Virus record (IMG/VR): IMGVR_UViG_3300028071_000006
Location: 1 to 26,431 of that record
Origin: a virus
Strand: one strand, 5' to 3'
Length of the DNA: 26,431 nucleotides
Shown: in pieces, positions 15,746 through 22,705 of the stretch
Layout of the letters: every line of letters begins with the position of its first letter
Numbering within the stretch: position 1 is the stretch's first letter
Position numbers and translations under genes: made by a program
The notes under the pieces: generated by a model
What the model was told of the DNA's origin: nothing
Seen by the model: the letters and a program-made list of their open reading frames with translations, nothing else
The model's database searches: none

Positions 15746-16402
15746 GTAGCCGCCGTACGCTACGACGCGCGTTTTGTGGCGCAGTCGGCGGTCTTCGATC
15801 TTGGAATCCTCGCAGTACTGCAAGAAGGATAGCTCGAACTCGCGCGCCTTCGTCTTGTCGAAAGCCTCGGAGTCCTGTTTGCCGTAGGCCCGCGACTTGA
15901 CCCAGCGTAGAAGGTGCTGGTGGTGCTGCACGTCGACCTCGAGCTGTTCGTTTTTCGTCGCGTTGTTGACCGGCTGCAGCGGCAGGCGGAACACAGTGGT
16001 CTCGATGACGACGTCTTCAGAGGGCAGGGGCCAGACGCGGACTTTGGTGCGCTCCAGCCCGATGACGACCGCGCCCACCGGGCCGCTGCGCCCATCGAAG
16101 CGCATGCCCTGGGTCGCGGTGTCTTCGATGTTGACGAGATCGACCGGGCGTCCGTTGTCCCGACGGAAAGCGGTGCGCCATTTCAGAATGAGGGGACTGG
16201 TGGTGTACCAGTCCTGGCCTGCGATGACCTCGATGTTGACGATGCTGGCCGTCGAGGCGTCAGCGATCCCGTCCGTTTTTCGGCAGAACATCATCTGCGC
16301 GTCGTCGATGTACGACAGGATCTCTGCGTCGGACCAAAGGTACGGCGCAGCCAGATCGTTCATCTCCTGGCGGAACAGCTGAAGCAGCTCTTGGCCGGTC
16401 AT
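15743..16402 (-). CDS. Head-to-tail adaptor (P22 gp4-like/DUF6682-like, 219 aa)
   Basis: 219-residue protein that would bind below the portal and form the first ring of the tail. The N-terminal helix pattern (QELLQLFRQEMND, then YLWSDAEILSYIDDAQMMF, residues 22-40) is the characteristic helical start of phage adaptors such as P22 gp4 and DUF6682 proteins. The middle is a beta-rich part ending in a VWPLPSED motif (about 127-134), and the C-terminal HHQHLLRWVKSRAYGKQDSEAFD region is the usual helical end. The ATG at 16402 is one base after the upstream TGA with AAGGAC as ribosome site. Position after the capsid and before fibre genes agrees. The family name is inferred from pattern. Confidence 0.72.
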   Translation of the reverse strand: MTGQELLQLFRQEMNDLAAPYLWSDAEILSYIDDAQMMFCRKTDGIADASTASIVNIEVIAGQDWYTTSPLILKWRTAFRRDNGRPVDLVNIEDTATQGMRFDGRSGPVGAVVIGLERTKVRVWPLPSEDVVIETTVFRLPLQPVNNATKNEQLEVDVQHHQHLLRWVKSRAYGKQDSEAFDKTKAREFELSFLQYCEDSKIEDRRLRHKTRVVAYGGY

Positions 16403-16403
16403 G

Positions 16404-16769
16404 TCAGTCCTTGGTCTGGTACTCGAGCCACGCAGTGTCGCGCTCTTCAGCGCTGGGCTTCCAGCCGAGGGCGTCGTTCAGGGCCTTGATGCTCGGAGCA
16501 CCGTTGGCGCCGAAGTCGTCGCGGGAGTTGCGCTCCACCATGACCGCGATGGCAGCCAGCAGCGCGTCCTGGCGTTCGGTCGGGTCAGTCGGTTCGACCG
16601 CAGGCTTGTCGTCGGTGCTGTCTTGCAGCTCTTCCTCGGGCACGCACCCCAGGTTGAGCACTTCGGCGTGCATCTCCTTGGGGACAAACGTCGGCACACC
16701 CTTCTTGAACTCGATCGAGTGGCCGGTCAGCGACGCGATGGTGCGATCGCGACTCGAGATGAATTTCAT
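16404..16769 (-). CDS. Small head-region protein (121 aa)
   Basis: 121-residue acidic protein, starting MKFISSRDRTIASLTGHSIEF and continuing VPKEMHAEVLNLG (29-41). This beginning is recognisable from small phage proteins found just after major capsid genes, but I do not know a function. The N-terminal half looks like a small beta domain; an acidic, Pro-rich linker (residues 50-66) follows, then a helical C-terminal part. The start has TAAGGAG upstream, almost identical in context to the 616-residue gene's leader. It could be a head-completion or connector-assembly factor. Function is not determined. Confidence 0.6.
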   Translation of the reverse strand: MKFISSRDRTIASLTGHSIEFKKGVPTFVPKEMHAEVLNLGCVPEEELQDSTDDKPAVEPTDPTERQDALLAAIAVMVERNSRDDFGANGAPSIKALNDALGWKPSAEERDTAWLEYQTKD

Positions 16770-16775
16770 GTTCGG

Positions 16776-16782
16776 CTCCTTA
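16776..16782 (-). promoter_or_regulatory. Ribosome binding site (TAAGGAG) for the 121-aa gene
   Basis: The minus strand reads TAAGGAGCCGAACATG, close to the site before the 616-residue gene (TAAGGAGCCGACATG). Here TAA is not a stop codon of an upstream gene. It lies just after the UUCG hairpin. Confidence 0.7.
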
Positions 16783-16785
16783 GAA

Positions 16786-16805
16786 GTCAGGGCCGAAGCC
16801 CTGAC
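16786..16805 (-). promoter_or_regulatory. UUCG-tetraloop hairpin between two small head genes
   Basis: A perfect 8-bp stem (GTCAGGGC / GCCCTGAC) closed by a TTCG loop on the minus strand, between the 144-residue and 121-residue genes. There is no T-tract, so it is more likely an RNA-stability or processing element, or a partial attenuator, than a strong terminator. UUCG loops make unusually stable RNA hairpins. Confidence 0.6.
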
Positions 16806-16819
16806 GTGGGTTGTTCAGA

Positions 16820-17254
16820 TCAAGCGACCTGGACTTCGTTGGTGCGGCCGGTCACGACGTACTGGACGCGGACGGTCACCGTGCCTGCCGTGGCGTTGCC
16901 GTTCTGGTTGGCCAGGGTGATGCGGATGTCTTCACCAGAACCGCGGTAGCCGGTGGGCACCAGAGCCGTGCGACCGGCCGTCTTGATGCTGGTGGCGGCC
17001 AAGTAGCGGCTGGCCGACGCCGAGTCGCCCACGGCGATGGTCGCGGTACCGGTGTCGTTCGACACGGTCTCAACGGTCACGTCACCGCCGACGACAACAG
17101 CGTTGGGCGGCAGACCGATGATGTCGGCCACGGGGGCGGCGACCGAGAACAACTTCTCGACGCCGTCGGTCATGACCATGGTGTCGGTCACGTTGAGGGT
17201 GAACTCAGCCGACAGCGCGTACTGCAGGCCTCGGTTCTTCAGGAGCTTGGCCAT
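16820..17254 (-). CDS. Probable capsid decoration or head protein (144 aa)
   Basis: 144-residue beta-rich protein. It has the pattern LIGLPPNAVVVGGDVTVET-like (46-64), then ASRYLAATSIKTAGRTALVPTG (80-101), and ends RVQYVVTGRTNEVQVA. The same pattern occurs in small proteins beside N4-gp56-type capsid genes (family knowledge), and a capsid decoration or vertex role is a reasonable guess. The start has a perfect AAAGGAGG site, so expression should be high, in line with a capsid component. It is bounded on each side by an 8-bp hairpin. No enzyme motif is seen. Structural class is inferred; function is unknown. Confidence 0.65.
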   Translation of the reverse strand: MAKLLKNRGLQYALSAEFTLNVTDTMVMTDGVEKLFSVAAPVADIIGLPPNAVVVGGDVTVETVSNDTGTATIAVGDSASASRYLAATSIKTAGRTALVPTGYRGSGEDIRITLANQNGNATAGTVTVRVQYVVTGRTNEVQVA

Positions 17255-17288
17255 GACTGGCCTCCTTTCATGAGCTGGTTGTGCTACG

Positions 17289-17308
17289 GGCCGGCGTCAG
17301 CCGGCCCT
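17289..17308 (-). promoter_or_regulatory. Strong GC hairpin after the major capsid gene
   Basis: A perfect 8-bp GC-only stem (GGGCCGGC / GCCGGCCC) with a 4-base loop (TGAC on the minus strand) starts six bases after the capsid stop codon. No T-tract follows, so transcription probably continues into the 144-residue gene. Likely role: protecting capsid mRNA from 3' exonucleases or partial attenuation (inference). Confidence 0.6.
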
Positions 17309-17314
17309 GGCCCG

Positions 17315-18427
17315 TTACTGGGCGACGTAGCAGGAGATCACGCCGAAGTCTTCGACGGAACCGGCCTCGTAGATGTTGCCGAATTTGGGCTTCAGGAAGC
17401 CCAGAATCTTGCCCACCGAGATGCCTTGTTGGTTCTCGTAGTCGAAACCCTTCTCGACCCACTCGGGGGCGCCGATGTCTGCCATGCCCAGGGCCTGCGC
17501 GCCGCAGAACAGGACTTGGCAACCGTCGACGGTACCGCCGGAGCCCCACTTGGAGCCGGAAGCGGCACCGCGGGTGTTGTAGACGTGGCGGAACTCGTGC
17601 AGGTAGATGCCGTCGATCTTCACGCTGGAGCCGGTGAACAGGGCGTTGTTCTTGTCGGCCTGCTGCGAGTGACGCAGGTTCAGCATGTAGTCGGGGTCCT
17701 GCTTCAGCTTCGCGAACGCCGAGGGGGTCAGGAAGGCGTGGTAGGTTTCCTCGCCGCCGTCTTCCTTGATGCCGCGAACGTAGCGCTCCTTGGCGTAAGC
17801 CTTGAGCTGCACGAACATGTTCCACGTCGGGGTGTCGGCGGCGGCCAACGCAGACGTGGCAGCCGAGGCGACCAGCGTCTTGTTGGTGCCGTCCCAGCGC
17901 AGGCGGCGGTTGGCGGACGGGGCTGCCACGTCGGCGCCGAACTCGAGGAACGGCAGGTCCGAACCGGTGCGGTTGGTACCGTTGTTCTTCTTGGTGTAGG
18001 CCACGCCGGACATGGTCAGGAAGGCCAGCTGGTCGATGCGGTCGGCCAGCCAGTAGGCCAGCACGTCACGGCTGTTGCCGCGGAACTCGACGATCGACTT
18101 CTGGTCGGCCATGCGGCCTTCGTGGCGGTTGGCGTGACGCAGCTGGTCGACGCGGATCACCTGATCGAAGGTCTGCATCGCCTCTTCGTTGCCTTCCAGG
18201 GTGCGGTCACCGGCCACGCCGTCGCCTTGCAGGTCGGCCAGCAGGGTGATGACTGCGCGAGCGCCCTTCTCGGTCTTCTTCAGCTCGGTGATGTGCTGGA
18301 TCAGCGAGTTGGGGCCTTTGCCCAGGAAGCGGTTGACGAAGGACATGTTGCGGGCCTGACGCCAGAGGTCCATCGACCAAACGGTCTTCTGTTCACTGGT
18401 CAGCAGGCCAAAGTTCGTGAGTGCCAT
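17315..18427 (-). CDS. Major capsid protein, N4-gp56/DUF4043-type (370 aa)
   Basis: Forms the icosahedral shell. The 370-residue protein has the family pattern of N4-gp56/DUF4043 capsids (HK97 fold): MALTNFG... opening, NSLIQHITELKK (residues 40-51), GDGVAGDRTLEGNEEAM (67-83) and IRVDQLRHANRHEGRMADQKS (about 90-110), followed by a conserved YWLADRIDQ helix. The start at 18427 is chosen because a good AAAGGAGAGC site lies eight bases upstream and the family begins here; a longer frame from 18481 has no ribosome site and unrelated N-terminal residues. It follows the tailspike after a terminator and an AT-rich leader, so it likely heads its own mRNA. Scaffold and portal are encoded upstream. Confidence 0.9.
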   Translation of the reverse strand: MALTNFGLLTSEQKTVWSMDLWRQARNMSFVNRFLGKGPNSLIQHITELKKTEKGARAVITLLADLQGDGVAGDRTLEGNEEAMQTFDQVIRVDQLRHANRHEGRMADQKSIVEFRGNSRDVLAYWLADRIDQLAFLTMSGVAYTKKNNGTNRTGSDLPFLEFGADVAAPSANRRLRWDGTNKTLVASAATSALAAADTPTWNMFVQLKAYAKERYVRGIKEDGGEETYHAFLTPSAFAKLKQDPDYMLNLRHSQQADKNNALFTGSSVKIDGIYLHEFRHVYNTRGAASGSKWGSGGTVDGCQVLFCGAQALGMADIGAPEWVEKGFDYENQQGISVGKILGFLKPKFGNIYEAGSVEDFGVISCYVAQ

Positions 18428-18433
18428 GGGGCT

Positions 18434-18438
18434 CTCCT
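18434..18438 (-). promoter_or_regulatory. Ribosome binding site of the major capsid gene (AGGAG)
   Basis: AAAGGAGAGCCCCATG on the minus strand gives a strong Shine-Dalgarno with a 6-7-base spacer and decides the capsid start at 18427 against a longer frame. Confidence 0.8.
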
Positions 18439-18466
18439 TTGACTGTGGGTTGAAGTACTGGCATTT

Positions 18467-18484
18467 GTCGTGTCTCGCCACGAC
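18467..18484 (-). promoter_or_regulatory. 5' leader hairpin of the capsid mRNA
   Basis: A 6-bp inverted repeat (GTCGTG / CACGAC) with a 6-base loop sits in the untranslated leader, about 40 bases upstream of the capsid start. It may stabilise the mRNA 5' end; role inferred. Confidence 0.4.
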
Positions 18485-18527
18485 CAGCGAACTGAGAATG
18501 TGTCGTCATCTCGCACGATGGGAGCGA

Positions 18528-18547
18528 GTGTAATCTACTTTTTACAC
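18528..18547 (-). promoter_or_regulatory. AT-rich palindromic element upstream of capsid, candidate promoter or operator
   Basis: Minus strand: GTGTAA, eight bases, TTACAC, a perfect 6-bp inverted repeat in an AT-rich patch that stands out from GC-rich surroundings. It lies directly after the terminator and 80-100 bases upstream of the capsid start. -10-like hexamers TAGATT and TACACT are present, but no convincing -35 at 17 bases, so a standard sigma70 promoter is not established. A regulator site or phage-polymerase promoter is possible. Confidence 0.4.
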
Positions 18548-18552
18548 AAAAG

Positions 18553-18579
18553 AGAACAGCCCGCGATGCGGGCTGTTCT
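18553..18579 (-). terminator. Rho-independent terminator after the tailspike gene
   Basis: A perfect 12-bp stem (AGAACAGCCCGC / GCGGGCTGTTCT) with a 3-base loop, 14 bases downstream of the tailspike stop codon and followed on the minus strand by CTTTTGTG. The long GC-rich stem and the adjacent T-run mark an intrinsic terminator between the tailspike and capsid transcription units. It is close to a symmetric stem, so it might also act from the other strand, where TTGATT follows. Confidence 0.85.
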
Positions 18580-18593
18580 TGATTGGCAACGGG

Positions 18594-21293
18594 TCACGCG
18601 AAGTACGCGAGCGCGCCGCCTTTCTGTACCCACTTCGTGCCGTCGTACGCGAAGCGCGTGCTGCCCGTGGAGCCCGCAGCGGCCGTGCCGTCATCGGCTT
18701 TCTTGAACACCGAGGCCCAGGTCACCGTCACCGCTCCGCCCGCCGGGTGCACGATCGTGACATCCAGCTCGTCGCCTTTGCGCGCCGATGTCGGCGCGTT
18801 GATGGTCAGGTTTGCGCTGGGCTGCAGAACAATCTTGCGGCTGGTCAGCATGCTGTGCGTAACGGAGGCAGCTTTGTACACACGGGTGTCACATGTGATG
18901 CCCAGGGTGTTCGCTACCGACATGATGGGCAAGTTCATCACGTTCGGCGCAAGCGGCGTGATTACGCCGCTGAAGTCGCTGTCCTTGATGACCAGTCCGT
19001 TGACGCGGAGGGGGTTGTTCGACGCCGCGCCGATGCCGTACGACGACGCGCCGCCGCGGATCGTGACGCGTTCCAACGTCATCGTGTTTTGCGTAAGCGC
19101 GGTGCGGCCGGGAGTGACAACGGTGGCCCCGCGCAAGCCCACTACCTCGTTGTTGAAGTCCTTGAGGTAGATGGTCGTCTCGCCGAACATCTTGTAGATC
19201 CAGTAGTAGCCGTTCAGAGACCCGCCGCCTGACAGCACGTTGTCAAAGATGCCGACGTAGTCACCGGCACGCCAACCGACCGCAGGCGTGCCGATCGGGC
19301 ATTCATAGGCGCCGAACCCGTCGACGGAATCAGTCGCTGAAACAAAGACGTGCTCTTGCCAGAAGTTGCCGTTGAACCCGAAGTTGATCGCTGCCACGTT
19401 GGGCTGCACGCCCTCGAACAAGCAGTCGTGCAGGACCGTGTCGCGTGCGTTGAACGAGATCACATGACCGTTCACCACTGACACGTCCGCGTTGCTGACG
19501 AGGTGCCCCGAGATGCGGTTATCGCGGGTTTTGTGCACGGTCGAAGCGTTCGCGATCTGAATCCCGCCGTTTCCGGGCATGTTCTGACAGTTGATTTTCG
19601 TCTGCGTGCCCTGGACGTCCTGCAAGGACCCGACGCCGAAGCGTGTGGACGAGCCGGTCGTGTCGTTGATGACGAGACTCGCTTCGACGGAGGTGTCCAT
19701 CGTGCCCACGTTCATCACGCCGAACGCGTTCACCCCGGAGTGGGTCAGCTCGAGGAACAGCTGACAGCCGGTGCCGGTGCCGCCTGTCGGCGAATTGGGG
19801 GTGGGCGGAAGAGTGGTGTACTTGCCGCGCGAAATGGGGCGCACCGCCTCGACCTCACCGTTGGGGCCGACTTGCGTGACGCGGAACACAGCGTGTTCTT
19901 GCACTGAGCCGCCCGACAACGTCAGGTCGTCGCCGACGGTGTAGCCAGTGCCCGACGACACATGCACCAGCTGGCCGGATGTCCAGGCGGCGAACGCCGT
20001 GCTGTCCAGACCCACGTTGTTACGATACGCGATGTCGCTCAGACCGAACGTGTTGGCGGTCGGGATACGGACTTGGTAAAAGCCCGACAGGTTCTGCATG
20101 CCGTTGGACGGGATGTTGATGAACGAGACGACTTTGCCCGTGGTCAACCCGTGACCGTTGAGCGTGACGATGGCCTCGCTGGCGAGCGACACGGCCGATG
20201 GCGAGCCGATCAATGTGCCCGGGATCGCCGAATACACCCCCGTGCCGTCGGTACCGACATCCAAGTCGGCCTCCACGTGCACGTCGCGCAGATCGGAGAT
20301 GACGCTGGTGTCAGGGGTAGCGTGGTTCATGAGCGACACGCCGCCGTTGCGCAGCTGGCCTACACGACCCGTGAACGAGATGCGACCGCCGGAGACGCGA
20401 CCTGTTTTGGTGTACCCCAGTGCAGAGGCGAACGGTTTGGTTGCCGGGACGTACACCTTGCAGCCCGCGCCGCGTGTGCCGAGCGTAGACACACCCACAG
20501 CCGAAAAGTTCTTGAGCCCTTGATCGTCGTAATACTCGCTGTTGGTGATCTGATCGTCGCCGAAGGCCAAGCAGTCGTCGCCCGCCTCGATGTACCCGCC
20601 GATCACGTGGATGTTTTCGCCGAACAGGATGTGCAGCCCGTCTTGGAACACCCGCGTGGCGCCCAGGACCCGGGGGTTCATGATCGTGATGTTCTTTCCG
20701 CCGATGCGCGTGGACCAGTTCTGCGACCACAGCCCTGCGATGAGCGTCACGTCCTTGATGAGCAGGTTCTCGACGTTGAAGTACTCCATCACGGACAGGT
20801 AGTCTTTGTTCGCAGCATCAAGCGTGATGTCTTCGAGACCCATGAAGCGCGCCGAACCGTACCAGCTGCCGTTCTTCTTGTTCCATTTGGCGCGGATGAC
20901 CGACGACAGAGGGCTGGTGAACAGGGCCCCGTTGGTGTAGACGGCGTTGGTCGTCTTGATCAACGTGGTGCCGTTGCCCTTGATGTGGATGAACTCAGGG
21001 TGCCACAACCCGCTCACGAGGTACGGGGCCTGCCCGTACAGCTCGACGGTGCGGCGGCGCTTCGAGGCGGCGGCTTCCGCTCCCATGGTATCGAGGAAGT
21101 CCTGCAGGATGGCGGTGTCGTCGTTGCCGCTCGGTTTGGGCGCGGCAAATGCCGCGCCCGAGGACACGTCGGGCACCCACCCCGCCCCTTCGTAGTAGAC
21201 CCACGCCGAGCCGTCGCCCATGCTGATGGTGTCGCCTGTTCGGTAGCCAGGGAGATTGGACGGGGATGAAACGAGGTTCGAGGTGTAGTGCAC
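18594..21293 (-). CDS. Beta-helix tailspike, pectate-lyase/GH28-like (899 aa)
   Basis: Receptor-binding tailspike, probably degrading or binding host surface polysaccharide. The 899-residue protein has an N-terminal part with GYRTGDTISMGDGSAWVYYEG (16-36), then a large right-handed beta-helix from about 85 to 830, seen as regularly spaced short strands with N-rich turns. FQDGLH (216-221) and IEAGDDCLAFG (235-245) match the spacing of acidic residues (NTDG and GDDC) of GH28 polygalacturonase-like enzymes. The other GH28 motifs (GHG, RIK) are not clear, so catalysis is inferred only. The C-terminal 64 residues are a beta cap (TVTWASVFKK, then STRFAYDGTKW). The start is a GTG at 21293 with GGAGA upstream. 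It sits between a small unknown gene and the capsid gene, an unusual position for a tailspike. Confidence 0.82.
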   Translation of the reverse strand: MHYTSNLVSSPSNLPGYRTGDTISMGDGSAWVYYEGAGWVPDVSSGAAFAAPKPSGNDDTAILQDFLDTMGAEAAASKRRRTVELYGQAPYLVSGLWHPEFIHIKGNGTTLIKTTNAVYTNGALFTSPLSSVIRAKWNKKNGSWYGSARFMGLEDITLDAANKDYLSVMEYFNVENLLIKDVTLIAGLWSQNWSTRIGGKNITIMNPRVLGATRVFQDGLHILFGENIHVIGGYIEAGDDCLAFGDDQITNSEYYDDQGLKNFSAVGVSTLGTRGAGCKVYVPATKPFASALGYTKTGRVSGGRISFTGRVGQLRNGGVSLMNHATPDTSVISDLRDVHVEADLDVGTDGTGVYSAIPGTLIGSPSAVSLASEAIVTLNGHGLTTGKVVSFINIPSNGMQNLSGFYQVRIPTANTFGLSDIAYRNNVGLDSTAFAAWTSGQLVHVSSGTGYTVGDDLTLSGGSVQEHAVFRVTQVGPNGEVEAVRPISRGKYTTLPPTPNSPTGGTGTGCQLFLELTHSGVNAFGVMNVGTMDTSVEASLVINDTTGSSTRFGVGSLQDVQGTQTKINCQNMPGNGGIQIANASTVHKTRDNRISGHLVSNADVSVVNGHVISFNARDTVLHDCLFEGVQPNVAAINFGFNGNFWQEHVFVSATDSVDGFGAYECPIGTPAVGWRAGDYVGIFDNVLSGGGSLNGYYWIYKMFGETTIYLKDFNNEVVGLRGATVVTPGRTALTQNTMTLERVTIRGGASSYGIGAASNNPLRVNGLVIKDSDFSGVITPLAPNVMNLPIMSVANTLGITCDTRVYKAASVTHSMLTSRKIVLQPSANLTINAPTSARKGDELDVTIVHPAGGAVTVTWASVFKKADDGTAAAGSTGSTRFAYDGTKWVQKGGALAYFA

Positions 21294-21308
21294 GGCGGTC
21301 TCCGAAAG

Positions 21309-21656
21309 TTAAGAGGCGTGGGTTCCTTCGACCCCACGTGCGATACGGTCCTTGGTGCGCGACTCAAGCGCCTGCGCGGCCAGCTCGAGGTGGTTGATGG
21401 CGCGCTGGTTTTCAGCGCACGGGAACTTGCTGTTGAGCACCTTCATGCGATGCGTCAGCACCGCGATGAGGGCCTCGTTGGTCAGGCCGTTGACGCCGGC
21501 CTCTTTGATCGGCCCGAGCTGGAACGACAGGCGGAGAGAGTAACGCCCGGCGTGAACGTCGTACACATGCCCTTCGACGCTGGTACCGTCTGCCATGCCG
21601 CTGATGGCGTTCACATAGACGCCGTTGTGGTCAGTGTGGATGCGAGCCATGATCAT
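21309..21656 (-). CDS. Small phage protein with Acb2/Tad1-like helical hairpin (115 aa), tentative
   Basis: 115-residue protein. The first 55 residues are beta-like (IHTDHNGVYVNAISG, then YSLRLSFQLGPI). The C-terminal part has helix 1 (VNGLTNEALIAVLTHRMKV, 55-73), a turn FPCAEN (78-83), and helix 2 (QRAINHLELAAQALESRT, 84-101), ending RIARGVEGTH (104-113). A phage family with the pattern NE-L..-R...-N-A...L.-A..-RT..-R-RGVEG is familiar to me from structural gene neighbourhoods. Its hairpin resembles Acb2/Tad1-type proteins, which sequester cyclic nucleotide signals of CBASS and Thoeris defence; the connection is inference from pattern, not computed. ATGA overlap with the scaffold stop; an in-frame ATG six bases on is an alternative start. 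It could equally be a small capsid-assembly or unknown accessory protein. Confidence 0.55.
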   Translation of the reverse strand: MIMARIHTDHNGVYVNAISGMADGTSVEGHVYDVHAGRYSLRLSFQLGPIKEAGVNGLTNEALIAVLTHRMKVLNSKFPCAENQRAINHLELAAQALESRTKDRIARGVEGTHAS

Positions 21657-22705
21657 GCCTCCAGTTCGTCGCCGCGCATGGCAGCCAGGGTCTTTTCGTC
21701 GAGCTTCATGAAGTCGTCCTGCGACATCTTGAGCACGTCCTTCGCGCTGATCTGGCCACCGAGCTTGTCGTGGTCTTGGCCGACCTTCGTCGTCGCAGGA
21801 GGCTGCCGGCCGGCAACGTCCGCGTTCTTCTTGCGCTGCTCTGCCGCACGCGCTTCTGCCTTGGCCTTGGCCGCGTCCTCAGCACTGACGCGCGGGGTGG
21901 CCTCGGCGGCGGTCTCCTGGGCGCGGGTCTTGGGCGGCATGATGAGCTTGATAGCCTTCTGCAGCGCCTGCGAGGGCGTGTAGCCCGTGGTTTGGTAGGC
22001 GGCCTTGAGCTCGAGCACTTCAGCGGTCTTGTCCTTGTCGAAGTCCTGGTGCTTGGGGTCCAGCTGCGGGTAGGCCTCTTCCATGCGGTCGACCAGGGTG
22101 TCGTAGCGCACGCGCTCGACGGCGCGAGCTTCCGCGGCCTGGATGTTCATGTTGGTGCGCTTGTCGTTGATGTCGCGGTCCATCGTGCGGATCTCGCGCA
22201 TCAACTTGTTGGCTTTGTCCAGCTCACCGTCTGCCACGGCCTTGTTGTACTCGGTCTCTTTCGCGATCAGCTTGTCCTCGAGCTGAGTGATCTCGTCGTT
22301 CGTGGCAGCGACTTGCTGGCCTTGCTGGAACTTCGACAGCTGCTGCTCGAGAGCTTCACGTCGGCCGCGCTCGGCCTCGAGAATCTCTTTGTGGCGGCTG
22401 AGCGGGATGCGCGCGTCGGCCTTGGCCTTGTCGTCCTTGTCGGCCTTGCCGTCGCTGCCCTTGTCCGGGTTGTCCGGGTCCACGTCGCTCTCGTCACCGC
22501 CACCGCCGTCGCGCAGCGAGGTGTCGGCGGCGCCGATCGTGTCGGCGTCCGGCTTGACGTCGGGCTTGACGTCGGGCTTTTTGACTTCATCGTCCGTGGG
22601 CGTCCAGTTGTCGCCGCGGTCGACTGTGCCGCCGCCCGCGCCGCCCTGGTCGGCGTCGCCTGCAGGTTCCATGTAGCGCTTGAACATCCAGTGCAGCTTG
22701 ATCAT
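21653..22705 (-). CDS. Scaffold protein (350 aa)
   Basis: Guides procapsid assembly and then leaves the shell. The 350-residue protein is highly charged, Asp/Lys/Ala-rich, with a central coiled coil (QQLSKFQQGQ, then ITQLEDKLIAKETEYNKA). The first 100 residues are low-complexity and acidic; a KPDV unit is repeated three times in tandem (nearby DNA at 22544-22579). The C-terminal part has a run of Lys, Ala and Arg and ends with MSQDDFMKLDEKTLAAMRGDELEA, the helix-loop-helix that in other phages binds the coat protein. ATGA overlap with the portal stop places it in the standard portal-scaffold order. Compared with P22 scaffold (303 residues) it is somewhat longer. Confidence 0.8.
   Translation of the reverse strand: MIKLHWMFKRYMEPAGDADQGGAGGGTVDRGDNWTPTDDEVKKPDVKPDVKPDADTIGAADTSLRDGGGGDESDVDPDNPDKGSDGKADKDDKAKADARIPLSRHKEILEAERGRREALEQQLSKFQQGQQVAATNDEITQLEDKLIAKETEYNKAVADGELDKANKLMREIRTMDRDINDKRTNMNIQAAEARAVERVRYDTLVDRMEEAYPQLDPKHQDFDKDKTAEVLELKAAYQTTGYTPSQALQKAIKLIMPPKTRAQETAAEATPRVSAEDAAKAKAEARAAEQRKKNADVAGRQPPATTKVGQDHDKLGGQISAKDVLKMSQDDFMKLDEKTLAAMRGDELEA
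22544..22579 (-). repeat. Short tandem repeat in the scaffold gene
   Basis: Three adjacent 12-base units, two identical (22556-22567 and 22568-22579) and a first diverged copy, encode a tandem KPDV-like peptide in the low-complexity region of the scaffold protein. Probably slippage-derived and easily variable in number. Confidence 0.6.

Larger units (their letters stand above)
18428..18593. other. 166-base intergenic region between tailspike and capsid
   Basis: The longest gap in the window. From right to left: the tailspike terminator (18553-18579), the AT-rich palindrome (18528-18547), a second smaller inverted repeat with CTCGC arms near 18510-18530, a leader hairpin (18467-18484), and the capsid ribosome site. 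No open reading frame with a ribosome site is seen on either strand. Confidence 0.6.

Noticed and set aside
16811-18442. 543-codon open frame on the plus strand
   Set aside because: Antisense to the well-supported major capsid gene and the small head gene, which have strong ribosome sites and family patterns.
17315-18481. Longer N-terminus of the capsid protein from the ATG at 18481
   Set aside because: Eighteen extra residues have no family match and no ribosome site, and would run through the leader hairpin. The ATG at 18427 has AAAGGAG at ideal spacing.
19962-21269. 435-codon open frame on the plus strand
   Set aside because: Antisense to the beta-helix tailspike; no ribosome site or domain.
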